The notes: generated from the sequence alone by a model not told the origin. DNA of 64,000 bases from Amycolatopsis sp. NBC_01488 (GCF_036227105.1 NZ_CP109434.1:5489001-5553000), one strand, 5' to 3'. Numbered from the stretch's first letter, positions 1 to 8,893 are shown. Translations and numbers: made by a program.

Positions 1-793
1 GGGTGCGCAGCTCGTGCGAGACGTCGGCGACGAACCGCCGCGCGTCGGCCTCCATCGCGCGCAGCGTCCCGACCGTGCGCTCCAGCTCCGCCGCGGTGTG
101 GTTGAACGTCGTGACCAGCTGCGCGAGCTCGTCGGCGCCCTTGACGCGCAGGCGTACGTCGAGCCGCCCCCGGCCGAGCTGGTCCGCCGCGGTGTTCAGC
201 GCGCGCACCGGCCGCAGCACCTGCCGGGCGGCCAGCAGGGCCACCGCCACCGCGAACGGCAGGGCGAGCGCGGAGACCAGCCAGGCCTGGCGGGCCAGGT
301 CGGCGATCGCGGCCTGCTGCTGGCCCAGCGACGTCCCCGAGTAGACCTCGAGGCCGCTCGCGGTGCCCGACCCGGTCTGCACCGGGATCCCCACGTAGAA
401 CATCGGGTAGCCCTGGGCGTCGACCCGCTGGAACTGGATCCTCGTGCCGGTCGCGACGGCCTGGCGCAGCTCGGCGGGCACGTCGTCCACCGTCATGCCC
501 GACGACGAGTGCAGGCCGTGGTAGACGACCAGCGCGCCGCCGGGCTTGAGCGCGGCCGCGAACGCGTCGAGCGTGGCCTGGGACGGCGGCAGCGACACGG
601 TCGGCAGGTACGCGACGATCTGGTCGCGCAGCTTCAGCATCGTCTGGTCCTGGACGCCCTTGAGGATGGCGTTGCGCGCGGAGACGTAGCTCGCGCCCGC
701 CGCCGCGGTGGCGCCGAAGATCATGATGACCGCGAAGGCGGCGACCAGCCGGGGCCTCAGCCCGGCGAGCCACGAGCGGACCGGCCGGATCAC
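1..793 (-). CDS. Sensor histidine kinase, 3' end cut by window edge
   Basis: Membrane sensor kinase of a two-component system. The visible 264 residues start at a GTG (791-793) that overlaps the response-regulator stop by 4 bases, so the pair is translationally coupled. An N-terminal hydrophobic helix (about residues 13-35) is followed by an extracytoplasmic sensor segment, a second helix near residues 190-210, a HAMP-like linker (RPVRALNTAADQLGRG) and, at the window edge, the H-box DVSHELRT carrying the phosphoaccepting histidine. The ATPase domain lies outside the window. The arrangement resembles CseC-type envelope-stress kinases, but the ligand cannot be told from the sequence. Confidence 0.9.
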   Translation of the reverse strand, partial: MIRPVRSWLAGLRPRLVAAFAVIMIFGATAAAGASYVSARNAILKGVQDQTMLKLRDQIVAYLPTVSLPPSQATLDAFAAALKPGGALVVYHGLHSSSGMTVDDVPAELRQAVATGTRIQFQRVDAQGYPMFYVGIPVQTGSGTASGLEVYSGTSLGQQQAAIADLARQAWLVSALALPFAVAVALLAARQVLRPVRALNTAADQLGRGRLDVRLRVKGADELAQLVTTFNHTAAELERTVGTLRAMEADARRFVADVSHELRT

Positions 794-1479
794 GACCGGC
801 CGAACCGGTAGCCGAACCCCCGGACCGTCCGCACGTACTCCGGCTTCGCGGGCGTGTCTTCGATCTTCGCCCGCAGCCGTTGCACGCACGCGTCGACGAG
901 CCGCGAGTCGCCGAGGTAGTCGTGGTCCCAGACGGCGGAGAGGATCTGCTGGCGGCTGAACACCTGCCCGGGCGTGCGCGAGAGCTCCAGCAGCAGCTTC
1001 AGCTCGGTCGGGGTCAGCGACACCGGGGCGCCGCGCTTGGTCACCTCGAGCGCCGCCCGGTCGATGACCAGGTCGCCGTGGCGTTCCTCGGGCTGCGGCG
1101 GCTCATCCGGCCGCTCGGTGACGGCCCGGCGCAGCACCGCGCGGATCCGCGCGTCCAGCACCCGCGGTTCGACCGGCTTCGCGACGTAGTCGTCCGCGCC
1201 CGCTTCGAGCCCGGCCACGATGTCGAAGTCGTCGCTGCGCGCGGTGAGCATGATGATCGGGATCGGCCCCGACGCGCGCATCCGCCGGCACGTCTCGAAG
1301 CCGTCCATGCCGGGCAGCATCAGGTCGAGCACGACGAGGTCGGGCCGGTGGTGCACGAGCACCTCGATGCCGCGCTCGCCCGACTCCGCGGTGTGCACCA
1401 CGTGCCCCTGCCGCCGCAGGGCCAGCTGCAGTCCTTCCCGCACCGCCGCGTCGTCCTCTACCACCAGTACCTCGGCCAC
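790..1479 (-). CDS. OmpR-family response regulator
   Basis: DNA-binding response regulator (229 aa) that takes phosphate from the kinase encoded immediately downstream. The receiver domain has the acidic pair at residues 8-10 (VVEDD), phosphoacceptor D52 (LVVLDLMLPGMDG) and the conserved lysine in DDYVAKP. A winged-helix Trans_reg_C domain follows a PDEPPQPEERHG linker and ends with VRTVRGFGYRFG. The start is the GTG at 1477-1479; an upstream ATG is out of frame. The gene is divergent from the PAP2 phosphatase at 1590, so that gene could be a target, though no repeat-type operator is obvious. Confidence 0.95.
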   Translation of the reverse strand: MAEVLVVEDDAAVREGLQLALRRQGHVVHTAESGERGIEVLVHHRPDLVVLDLMLPGMDGFETCRRMRASGPIPIIMLTARSDDFDIVAGLEAGADDYVAKPVEPRVLDARIRAVLRRAVTERPDEPPQPEERHGDLVIDRAALEVTKRGAPVSLTPTELKLLLELSRTPGQVFSRQQILSAVWDHDYLGDSRLVDACVQRLRAKIEDTPAKPEYVRTVRGFGYRFGRS

Positions 1480-1589
1480 GGCGCCATTATTCGGAAAAGC
1501 GCACGTCGTGGCGACCCGGGCGGATCTTGTAGCAAAACCATGACATCGCGCTGACGGGATCTCGAAATGCCGGATCCAGACTCGGGGAC

Positions 1590-2495
1590 ATGGCAGTGAT
1601 CAGCTCCGACGTACGCCCCGTCACCCCGCCGGCCGGGCGCCACGCGCTCGTGACCCGGGCCGTGTCCCGCACCGCCGTGCTCGCGGCGAGCGCGGCCGGG
1701 TTCGCCCTCGCCTTCGTCGCGGCCTACCTGCTCTTCGTCCGCACGGAGGCCGGCCGCGGCGTCGAGAACGGCGTCGTCCGCAGCGCCCAGACCGCGGGAG
1801 AATCAGTGGACTGGGCGGCCCCGCTGCGGGACGCCGACCTGGTCGTCGTGCTCGGCGCCGTCGCGGTCCTGCTGGTGGTGATCGCCCTGGCCCGGCGGCG
1901 GTTCGCGCTCGGCGTGACGGCCCTGCTCCTGCTCGCCGCCCCGCTGGTGGTGGCGCAGCTGCTCAAGCTGTACGTCCTGGACCGGCCGGCCACCGGCGAC
2001 CGGCTCGGCGTCGCGAGCCACAACAGCTTCCCGAGCGGGCACGTCAGCGCGGCGATGGCCGTGCTGGTGGCGCTCGCGATCGTCCTGCCGCGCCGGTTCC
2101 GCCCGCAGGCCCTGGTGGCCGGCGGGGTCGGCGTCGCCTGGGTCTCGGCCGCGGCCGTGGCGCTGGGCTGGCACCGGTTGAGCGACACCGTCGGCGGCTG
2201 CCTCCTGGTCGCCGCGGTCACCTGCGCCGGGGCGGCGGTGGTTTCCGCCCGCCGCCCCGACGGTGACCGGGTGCCGCCGGCCCCGGTGCTCTGCGGCCTG
2301 TTCGCCCCGCTCGCGCTGGTGCTGGTGGGATACGCGGTGCTCGCGACGGCGACGTCCGGCGCCGCCCAGTTCGTCGCGGCGATGGTGCTGGCGGCACTCT
2401 CGGCGATGGCGGTGGTGCTGCTGCTCGTCGGGCCGTTGCGCCGGGTCGCGTTCGACCCGGCGGAGGCAAGGGTCCGGCGACTCCGGCGCCACTGA
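1590..2495 (+). CDS. PAP2-family membrane phosphatase
   Basis: Integral membrane phosphatase of the type 2 phosphatidic acid phosphatase family (301 aa), acting on a lipid phosphate or polyprenyl pyrophosphate at the membrane. All three signature blocks are present: KLYVLDRP (residues 126-133), SFPSGH (146-151) and GWHRLSD (193-199), which supply the catalytic His/Asp relay. About six hydrophobic helices surround them, plus two extra helices at the C-terminus. It lies 110 bp from, and divergent to, a two-component system, a common arrangement for envelope-homeostasis genes. The substrate is not predictable. Confidence 0.9.
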   Translation: MAVISSDVRPVTPPAGRHALVTRAVSRTAVLAASAAGFALAFVAAYLLFVRTEAGRGVENGVVRSAQTAGESVDWAAPLRDADLVVVLGAVAVLLVVIALARRRFALGVTALLLLAAPLVVAQLLKLYVLDRPATGDRLGVASHNSFPSGHVSAAMAVLVALAIVLPRRFRPQALVAGGVGVAWVSAAAVALGWHRLSDTVGGCLLVAAVTCAGAAVVSARRPDGDRVPPAPVLCGLFAPLALVLVGYAVLATATSGAAQFVAAMVLAALSAMAVVLLLVGPLRRVAFDPAEARVRRLRRH

Positions 2496-2573
2496 CCCGA
2501 GCCCGGCTCGCGCGCCTGGGGGTCAGTCGGCGTAGCTCGGCTGGCCTGGGTGGCCGGTTCGCTTGGCGGGAAC

Positions 2574-2657
2574 GGCATCTCGCGTGGTTGAGGGGGCATC
2601 ACTCGTGACTGGGTGGGCATCTCGCGTGATGGGAGGGGCATCACTCGTGATTCGAGG
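2574..2657. repeat. Four 21-bp tandem repeats in alternating versions
   Basis: Four head-to-tail units start at 2574, 2595, 2616 and 2637, an exact 21-bp period. Each begins GGCATC and contains CGTG. Units 1 and 3 read GGCATCTCGCGTG and units 2 and 4 read GGCATCACTCGTGA, giving a 42-bp higher-order period. The array lies between the PAP2 gene and the decarboxylase gene, 80 bp before the latter's GTG. It has no open frame of interest. A 21-bp spacing places each unit on the same DNA face two helical turns apart. Confidence 0.85.
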
Positions 2658-2737
2658 GTCGACGCGGACTTTCGGGCGGGCCAGTTTCGGGGGATTGGAC
2701 CGCGACACCGCGGGCGGCGGCGCCTAGCGTCGGGGTC

Positions 2738-4123
2738 GTGCATCCGAGGCTTGCCGAAGACCTGAAGTCCCTGCCCGATCTTCTCGACGCCGCGCGGAAA
2801 CTCGCCGGCGAAGCGCTTGCCGGGCTGCCTGAGCGGCCCGCCGCCGTCCCGCCCGGCGAGGTGACTCGCGCGCCGCTGCCGCTCGAGGGCGCCGGGGCCC
2901 GGGGCGCGCTGGAGGAGTTCGCGCAGCGCTGGGAAGCCGGCTTCGCGGGCAGCGCCGGGCCCCGCTACCTCGGGTTCGTGACCGGCGGCGCGACTCCGGC
3001 GTCGCTCGCCGGGGACTGGCTCACCGCCGCCTACGACCAGAATCCCGCCAGCGGCATGGATTCCTCGGCGCAGGACCTGGAACGCGAGACCGTCGGCTGG
3101 CTGGCCGAGCTGTTCGGGCTCGACGCCGAATTCTCCGGCGCGTTCGTCACCGGCGCCACGATGTCCACGGTCACCGGCCTCGCCATCGCCCGCGAATGGC
3201 TCGGCGAGCGCGCCGGAGTGTCGGTGTCCGACGACGGCGCCGCCGCGCTCGGCCCGGTCACCGTGCTGTCCGGCTCGCCGCATTCGAGCATCCTGAAGGC
3301 GTTGTCGTTCCTCGGGATGGGCCGTTCGGCGCTGCGGAAGGTGCCGGTGCTGCCGGGCCGCGAAGCCGTCGACGTCGGCAAGCTGGCCGAGGCGCTCGAA
3401 TCGCTCGACGGGCCGGCCGTCGTCGTCGCGAACGCGGGCACCGTGAACACCGTCGACTTCGACGACCTGCGCGCGATCGCCGCGCTCAAGCAGCGGTACG
3501 ACTTCTGGCTGCACGTCGACGCCGCGTTCGGCGGGTTCGCCGCGCTCGCGCCGGAGCACGAGGCGCTGACCGCGGGCCTCGACCAGGCCGACTCCGTGGT
3601 GGTCGACCTGCACAAGTGGCTCAACGTGCCGTACGACTCCGCCGTCCAGTTCACCCGCCGCCGCGACCTGCAGCTGCGCGTGTTCGGCAACAACGCGGCC
3701 TACCTCGGCGAGATCGGCGAGACCCCGGACTTCCTGCACCTCACGCCCGAGAACTCCCGGCGGCTGCGCGCCCTCCCGGCGTGGTTCTCGCTCGTGGCGT
3801 ACGGCCGGGACGGGCACCGCGAGATCGTCGAGCGCTGCGTGTCGCTCGCCCGGGACCTCGGCGCGCGCCTCGACGGCTCGCCTCGCTGGCGGCTGCTCGC
3901 GCCGGTGCGGCTCAACGTCGTGTGCTTCGCTCCGGCCGAAGACGTCACCCAGGACCGGATCGACGCCCTCGTCCGCGCCATCGCCGAAGACGGGACCACG
4001 TTCCTCACCCCGACCGTGCACGACGGCCGCCCCGCCCTGCGGGCGGCGTTCAGCAACTGGCGGACGACCACGGCCGACGTCGATCGCGTCTTCGCCGTGC
4101 TCGAGCGCGTGGCCGCCGGTTAG
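2738..4123 (+). CDS. PLP-dependent group II decarboxylase-like enzyme
   Basis: Cytoplasmic pyridoxal-phosphate enzyme (461 aa) of the group II amino-acid decarboxylase fold, related to aromatic-amino-acid, glutamate and tyrosine decarboxylases. It has the substrate-loop motif NPASGMDSS, the cofactor aspartate in HVDAAFGG (H259, D261) and the Schiff-base lysine in VVDLHKWLNVPYD (H292-K293). Family members remove the carboxylate of an amino acid; some catalyse related PLP chemistry, and the substrate is not evident here. Start is GTG at 2738. The gene converges on the ThDP enzyme with overlapping stop codons (4120-4123), so the two mRNAs are antisense at their ends. Confidence 0.88.
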   Translation: MHPRLAEDLKSLPDLLDAARKLAGEALAGLPERPAAVPPGEVTRAPLPLEGAGARGALEEFAQRWEAGFAGSAGPRYLGFVTGGATPASLAGDWLTAAYDQNPASGMDSSAQDLERETVGWLAELFGLDAEFSGAFVTGATMSTVTGLAIAREWLGERAGVSVSDDGAAALGPVTVLSGSPHSSILKALSFLGMGRSALRKVPVLPGREAVDVGKLAEALESLDGPAVVVANAGTVNTVDFDDLRAIAALKQRYDFWLHVDAAFGGFAALAPEHEALTAGLDQADSVVVDLHKWLNVPYDSAVQFTRRRDLQLRVFGNNAAYLGEIGETPDFLHLTPENSRRLRALPAWFSLVAYGRDGHREIVERCVSLARDLGARLDGSPRWRLLAPVRLNVVCFAPAEDVTQDRIDALVRAIAEDGTTFLTPTVHDGRPALRAAFSNWRTTTADVDRVFAVLERVAAG

Positions 4124-5751
4124 CTCCGGTCGGACTTCGGCATCAGGTACTTCCACGGCGAGGCGCCGACGCCCAGCTCGCACGGCACGTGGACCAGCGC
4201 CGGCCGGCCCGCGGCGAACGCCTTGTCCAGCGCGCCGCGCAGGTCGTCCGGGGTGCGCGCGGTCAGCCCGAGCGCGCCGAACGTCTCGGCGAGCCGGGCG
4301 AAGTCCGGGTTCCGCAGCCGCCCGCCCAGCGCGCGGCCCTCGAACAGCCGCTCCTGGTCGAGGTGGACGTTGCCGTAGTAGCCGTTGTCGAACACCACCG
4401 CCACGACGTTCAGTCCATATTGGACGGCCGTGGCCAGCTCCTGCGCCGCGAACATGAACCCGCCGTCCCCGGCCACCGAAACCACCGGGCGGCCGGGGAA
4501 GGCCGCCTGCACGCCGAGTGCCGTCGGGTAGCCGAAGCCGAGCGTGCCCTGGTGGCCGCACGTGACGAAGGTGCGCGGCGAGTAGACCTCGAACCCGAAG
4601 TAGGACGCGAAGCCGACCTGGCAGATCTCCTCGACGAAGAAGCCGTCGCGCGGCAGCACGTCCCGGATCGCCCGCAGGTACTCCAGTTCGGGGCCGACGT
4701 CGGTGCACCGCTCGGCCACGGTCGCCTTCAGCGCGGCGAACTCGGCGGTCCGGTCCGTCCTTTGTGGACCTGCCGCTTCGGTGAGTGCCGCTGTGGCGTC
4801 GGCGGCATCGGCGACGATCGCTACGTCCGGTTCCAGCCGCGTCGCCTGCCGCGGGTCGATGTCGAGCAGGATCGTCTCGAGGCCCGCGGGCTTCTCCGGC
4901 CAGCGGAACCAGGACAGCTCCATCCGCGACCCGATGCCGATCACCACGTCGGTCTCCGCCCACCGTTCGAAGCCGGAGACGCAGGTGAAGCCCAGCGGGT
5001 GGTCGTCGCCGACGATGCCGCGCCCGCCGCGGAACGGCACCACCGGCGCCTGCAGCCGCTCGGCCAGCGCCCGGACTTCGGCCGCCGCGTGCCGCGCGCC
5101 GCCGCCCACCATGATCATCGGGTTCTTGGCGCCGGCGAGGAGATCCGCGGCCTTCTCCACGGCGACCGGGTCGACGGCCGGGCGAGGCAGCGGCAGCGGA
5201 CCGGCCGCCTCGGCGGGGGCACGCAGGCCCAGCACGTCCCAGGGCACGGCCAGGGAAACCGGCCTCGGCCGCCCGCCCGCGGCTTCGCGGAAGGCGGTCG
5301 CCAGCGCGTCCGGGACCGCCACCGGGTGCTCGACCAGCGCCGACCACTTGGTCATCGTCCGCAGGGTGGCCAGCTGGTCGGGCATCTCGTGCAGGTGCCC
5401 CAGCCCGCGGCCGAGGTACGCGCGGGGGATCTCGCTCGTCAGGCACAGCACCGGCGCGCTCGCCCCGTACGCCGAGAGCATCGCGGCCGAGGCGTTGAGG
5501 ACGCCGGGACCGGGCACCACGGTGTAGACGCCGGTGCGGCCGGTCGCCTGGGCGTACCCGAACGCCATGTAGGCCACGGTCTGCTCGTGCCGGGCGCCGA
5601 TCACCCGGATCCGGTCCCCGGCGCGGGCCAGGCTGTCGAACAGGTCGTAGGTCTGCACGCCGGGCAGCCCGAAGACGGTGTCGACGCCGTGGGCCCGCAG
5701 CCCGTCGACGATCAGGTCGGCCGCGGTCGGGGCAGGCGGGGGAATCGGCAT
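4120..5751 (-). CDS. Thiamine-diphosphate enzyme, acetolactate-synthase family
   Basis: ThDP-dependent enzyme (543 aa) with the three-domain POX/acetolactate-synthase/benzoylformate-decarboxylase fold. The activating glutamate lies in GARHEQTVAYMAFG (near residue 56). The ThDP/Mg motif GDGGFMFAAQELATA with distal DNGYYGN lies near residue 425. The start chosen is ATG 5749-5751 because AGGAGG (complement of 5760-5765) sits 8 bases upstream; an in-frame ATG at 5790 would lie inside the palindrome shared with the divergent GntR gene. A conserved quinone- or FAD-binding motif is not obvious, so the substrate (a 2-keto acid) remains open. Likely regulated by the adjacent GntR protein. Confidence 0.88.
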   Translation of the reverse strand: MPIPPPAPTAADLIVDGLRAHGVDTVFGLPGVQTYDLFDSLARAGDRIRVIGARHEQTVAYMAFGYAQATGRTGVYTVVPGPGVLNASAAMLSAYGASAPVLCLTSEIPRAYLGRGLGHLHEMPDQLATLRTMTKWSALVEHPVAVPDALATAFREAAGGRPRPVSLAVPWDVLGLRAPAEAAGPLPLPRPAVDPVAVEKAADLLAGAKNPMIMVGGGARHAAAEVRALAERLQAPVVPFRGGRGIVGDDHPLGFTCVSGFERWAETDVVIGIGSRMELSWFRWPEKPAGLETILLDIDPRQATRLEPDVAIVADAADATAALTEAAGPQRTDRTAEFAALKATVAERCTDVGPELEYLRAIRDVLPRDGFFVEEICQVGFASYFGFEVYSPRTFVTCGHQGTLGFGYPTALGVQAAFPGRPVVSVAGDGGFMFAAQELATAVQYGLNVVAVVFDNGYYGNVHLDQERLFEGRALGGRLRNPDFARLAETFGALGLTARTPDDLRGALDKAFAAGRPALVHVPCELGVGASPWKYLMPKSDRS

Positions 5752-5785
5752 CGGCGCGGCCTCCTGGGCGTCGTCCGTCGGCAGG

Positions 5786-5797
5786 ACCATATATGGT
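5786..5797. promoter_or_regulatory. Palindromic operator/promoter between divergent genes
   Basis: The perfect 12-bp palindrome ACCATATATGGT lies in the 53-bp gap between the ThDP-enzyme start (5751) and the GntR start (5805). Each half gives TATGGT, a TAnnnT-type -10 hexamer, one on each strand (5792-5797 on plus, its mirror on minus). The plus-strand copy ends 7 bases before ATG 5805, the spacing expected for a leaderless mRNA. A bound GntR dimer would cover both -10 boxes. This is inferred from sequence geometry. Confidence 0.55.
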
Positions 5798-5804
5798 TTC
5801 CTAC

Positions 5805-6467
5805 ATGATCAGCGCGTCCTCGGGAAGACCGGTCACGAAGTCCCAGCTGGCCTACGAGACGATCAAGGCCAGGATCCTCGACGGCCGCTACGGCCCCGGG
5901 TACCGGCTGGTGCTGGACCAGATCGGCCGCGAGCTGGACGTCAGCGCGGTGCCGGTCCGCGAAGCCCTGCGCCGGCTGGAGGCCGAGGAGCTGATCCAGT
6001 TCGAGCGGAACGTCGGAGCCAGGGTGGTGGCCATCGACCCCACCGAGTACCGGCACGCGATGCAGACGGTGGCGATCGTGGAGGGCGCGGCCACCGGGCT
6101 CGCCGCGCCGCTGCTCACGCCGGACGCCCTGGCACGCGCCCGTTCGCTGAACGAGCGGCTGCGGCGGAGCCTGGCCGAGTTCGACCCGCTGGCGTTCACG
6201 GCGCTGAACGCCGAGTTCCACGAGGTGCTGTTCGGCGCCTGCCCGAACCCGAACCTGGTCGACCTGGTGCGGCGCTGCTGGACCCGGCTGGCCGCGGTCC
6301 GCGACAGCACGTTCGCGTCCGTACCGGGGCGGGCTCGGGCGTCGGTCGAGGAGCATGAGCGGTTGCTCGCGCTGATCGAGGGTGGGGCTGATCCGGCGGA
6401 GGTCGAGCGGTTCGCGCGGGGACATCGGTTGGCGACGTTGGAGGCCTTTCTCGCGCGGGAGCGGTGA
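5805..6467 (+). CDS. GntR-family (FadR/FCD type) regulator
   Basis: Transcriptional regulator (220 aa). The N-terminal winged helix is classic GntR: YETIKARILDGRYGPGYRL, then SAVPVREALRRLEAEELI and the beta-wing. The C-terminal all-helical FCD ligand domain carries the metal-site pattern (D/N-x3-H: LNAEFHEVLF, later EHERLLALI and a final H). FCD regulators usually sense small organic acids, which would suit control of the divergent ThDP enzyme. Two ATGs are possible (5793 and 5805). The second is preferred because the first lies inside the palindrome at 5786-5797, and a -10-like TATGGT fits leaderless transcription from 5805. Confidence 0.88.
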   Translation: MISASSGRPVTKSQLAYETIKARILDGRYGPGYRLVLDQIGRELDVSAVPVREALRRLEAEELIQFERNVGARVVAIDPTEYRHAMQTVAIVEGAATGLAAPLLTPDALARARSLNERLRRSLAEFDPLAFTALNAEFHEVLFGACPNPNLVDLVRRCWTRLAAVRDSTFASVPGRARASVEEHERLLALIEGGADPAEVERFARGHRLATLEAFLARER

Positions 6468-6680
6468 CGGTTGCGGGATGGGCTGGTTCGGGGGTGGCCG
6501 ACCGGGGGCATTGGTTGGCGCGGTTGGGCTTTTCTAGCGCTGGGGCGGTGACGGCTCCGGAGCACCAGTTGGGGCTGTCCCGGCGTTCCGCGGCGAGGGA
6601 AGTGCCGCACGCCGCATGAGCGGGGCAGCTCGGCGAGCCCCGGAGAGGGGAGCGCGGCACGTGGCAGGAGGGCTGCGCGA

Positions 6681-7565
6681 GTGAGGGTTGCCCGGGCCGG
6701 GCGCGGAGTGCCAGGGTCGGGGATGCCGATCTTCTCCGCGCCGGACGGGACCGCGCTCTCCGTGCACTTCTCCGGGGCCGGTGGGGCGCCTGTCGTCTGC
6801 CTGCCCGGTGGGCCCATGCGGGCCGGTGCCTACCTCGGGGATCTCGGTGGGCTGGGCGTCCGCTGCCGCCTTGCCGTGCTGGATCTGCGGGGGACCGGGG
6901 ACTCCGAGGTGCCCGGTGACCCGGCGACCTACCGGTGCGATCGGCAGGTCGAGGACGTCGAAGCGCTGCGCAAGCACCTCGGCCTCGACCAGCTGGACCT
7001 GCTGGGGCACTCGGCCGGGGCGAGCCTGGCCGTGCTCTATGCCGCTCGGTGTCCCGGGCGGCTGCGGCGGCTCGTGCTCGTCGCGCCCAGTCCGCGGGCC
7101 GTCGGCTTGCAGCTGCCTGTCGCCGACCGGCGGCGGATCATGGCCCGGCGGGCCGGGGCGCCCTGGTTCGACGACGCCGCCGCGGCCTACGAAGCGATCG
7201 CCGCCAGGACCGCGACCAGCGCCGACTGGGCCGCCATGGCGCCGATGTACTACGGCCGCTGGGACGACGCCGCCCGGCGGCACCAGGCCGCCGAACCCGG
7301 TCAGCGCAACGGCGCCGCCGCGCGCGTCTACAACGCCGATGGCGCCTTCGATCCCGAGGTCACGCGGGCCGCGCTCGGTGCCGTCGACACTCCCGTTCTC
7401 GTGCTGGCCGGTGAGCTGGACTGGATCGCCAGCCCCGGTGTCGCGGAGGAGTTCGCCGCGCTGTTCCCGGACGGCCGGGTCGTCGTCATGCCCGGCGCCG
7501 CGCACTATCCCTGGCTGGACGACGCGCCCGCGTTCGCGTCAGCCGTGACGGGTTTCCTGGCCTGA
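6681..7565 (+). CDS. Alpha/beta-hydrolase, proline-iminopeptidase-like
   Basis: Soluble alpha/beta-hydrolase (294 aa). The oxyanion region CLPGGPMRAG and LDLRGTGDSE precedes the nucleophile elbow GHSAGAS (Ser near residue 111). The acid is in LAGELDWI and the catalytic His in PGAAHYPWLDD. The architecture is that of prolyl aminopeptidase/haloperoxidase-like hydrolases; the substrate is not predictable. GTG 6681 is chosen because AGGAGG at 6666-6671 is ideally spaced; ATG 6723 is the alternative and would remove 14 residues. The 3' end overlaps the convergent pirin gene by 27 bp. Confidence 0.88.
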   Translation: MRVARAGRGVPGSGMPIFSAPDGTALSVHFSGAGGAPVVCLPGGPMRAGAYLGDLGGLGVRCRLAVLDLRGTGDSEVPGDPATYRCDRQVEDVEALRKHLGLDQLDLLGHSAGASLAVLYAARCPGRLRRLVLVAPSPRAVGLQLPVADRRRIMARRAGAPWFDDAAAAYEAIAARTATSADWAAMAPMYYGRWDDAARRHQAAEPGQRNGAAARVYNADGAFDPEVTRAALGAVDTPVLVLAGELDWIASPGVAEEFAALFPDGRVVVMPGAAHYPWLDDAPAFASAVTGFLA

Positions 7566-8543
7566 CGCCGGATTGCGCCTCGGCTTGATCCGGACCGCCG
7601 GCAGCTCCGGCGCCGGCAGCCGCCGCGGGGTGCCGGTGTAGCCGGTGACGCTGCCGAACTGGTCGGACTCCGCTTGCCAGGCTTCGCGGAAGGCCGCGAT
7701 CTCCTCGTGGGTCCGGCCGACGAAGTTCCACCACATCAGGATCTCTTCGTCGAACGGTGTCCCGCCCAGCAGGAGAAACCGGGCCGGTGCCGTGCCCCGG
7801 TTGCTCAACGTCAGGGAGCGCACGCCGGTGCCGACATAACCCAGCTCCGCCGCGCGGACGCGGGTGCCCGCGACCTCCACGTCCCCGGTGTCGACCAGCA
7901 CGCCGTGCTCGAAGCGAGGGTCGGTGCCGAGGGACATGTGCGCGTCCGGGCCCAGCACGATCTCGGCGCCCAGCAGCGGGGTGAACGTCGGGATCGGGGA
8001 CGTGCGCCCGGCCAGCGACCCCAGGAACACCCGGATCTCGGCGCCCTCGATGCGGTTCACCGAAGGCACGTAGTGGTCGAAGGCGCGGGCGGTGTGCCGG
8101 TGCCGTTCGGGCAGCGCCACCCAGAGCTGGACGCCGTGGAGGGTCTTCGTGGCTTCGGTCGAGACCTCCGAGTGGCAGATGCCGTGGCCGCCGGTCATCA
8201 GGTTCAGCTCGCCGGGACGGACCATCGCGTGCGTGCCCAGGCTGTCGCGGTGCTCGATTTCGCCGGCGAACAACCAGCTCACCGTCTGCAGGCCGGTGTG
8301 CGGGTGCGGGGCGACGTCCATCGCGCCGGTCACCTCGGTCGGGCCGTAGTGGTCGGCGAAGCACCAGGCGCCGATCAGCGACCGCGACCGCTGGGGGAGC
8401 GTCCGCCGGACCCGCATCGCCCGTGGTCCGCCCAGGGGGACCTCACGCGGGGTGAGGATCTCGACGGCCGGACGGTCGGGATCGGCGGCCGTGGGCCGGT
8501 CGCCACAGGCGAGTTCGGCGGGGGCGGCCTCGGTGTTGCTCAT
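7539..8543 (-). CDS. Pirin family protein
   Basis: Bicupin protein of the pirin family (334 aa). The metal-binding motif of pirins is visible: PHPHTGLQTVSWLF, then EIEHRDSLG and GGHGICHSE, giving the His/His/His/Glu iron site in the N-terminal cupin. Pirins are iron or quercetin-dioxygenase-like proteins found as redox sensors or enzymes; the role here is unknown. ATG 8541-8543 is taken as the start because conserved pirin sequence (VEILTPREVPLGGPRAMRVRR) begins shortly after it; upstream in-frame sequence is low-complexity arginine-rich. It converges on the hydrolase gene. Confidence 0.88.
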   Translation of the reverse strand: MSNTEAAPAELACGDRPTAADPDRPAVEILTPREVPLGGPRAMRVRRTLPQRSRSLIGAWCFADHYGPTEVTGAMDVAPHPHTGLQTVSWLFAGEIEHRDSLGTHAMVRPGELNLMTGGHGICHSEVSTEATKTLHGVQLWVALPERHRHTARAFDHYVPSVNRIEGAEIRVFLGSLAGRTSPIPTFTPLLGAEIVLGPDAHMSLGTDPRFEHGVLVDTGDVEVAGTRVRAAELGYVGTGVRSLTLSNRGTAPARFLLLGGTPFDEEILMWWNFVGRTHEEIAAFREAWQAESDQFGSVTGYTGTPRRLPAPELPAVRIKPRRNPASGQETRHG

Positions 8544-8893
8544 GTCCGCCACGGTAGTCGCGTCGCGGGCCGGGTTCGGGTGCCTGGTGGCGTCGCGTCG
8601 GACGGGCGGACCGACGGCGCTGTGGGGGTGGAGTAGCTCTTGGAGGTGGACGCGCCGGAGGGCTGGGTGGCGCGCCCTTCGGCTGCGGTGGCACCTGCGG
8701 GCCATGTGGGCTGGTGGCGGTCAGGGCCGCTGAGGGTCGGTCCGCGGGTGCGCTCGGCTTGCGTGGCGGCGTGTGGCCTGCAGCCGAGGTGGTGGTCAGG
8801 ACCGTCGAGATCCCTTCGCGGACACGCCGAGGGCGCATGGCGCGGCGGCCGCCGGTTTCGCTTTCTGGAGTTGTCAAACGTCGCACCGCCGGG
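8544..8893. other. Intergenic stretch, no supportable gene
   Basis: About 350 bases between the pirin start and the end of a small minus-strand gene. Open frames here exist only because stop codons are rare at this GC content; their translations are arginine/proline-rich and lack ribosome sites. No hairpin longer than a few base pairs and no repeat was noticed. It presumably carries the pirin promoter, but no convincing -35/-10 pair could be picked. Confidence 0.5.

Noticed and set aside
2574..2657. CRISPR array
   Set aside because: The 21-bp units are head-to-tail with no spacers and no cas genes nearby.
1724..5446. A minus-strand open frame of over 1,200 codons across the PAP2, decarboxylase and ThDP genes
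   Set aside because: It covers well-supported genes in other frames; the translation is arginine/proline-rich without domains. High GC simply removes stops.
8443..8886. Minus-strand ORF upstream of the pirin gene
   Set aside because: Proline/arginine-rich, overlaps the pirin start in another frame, no ribosome site.
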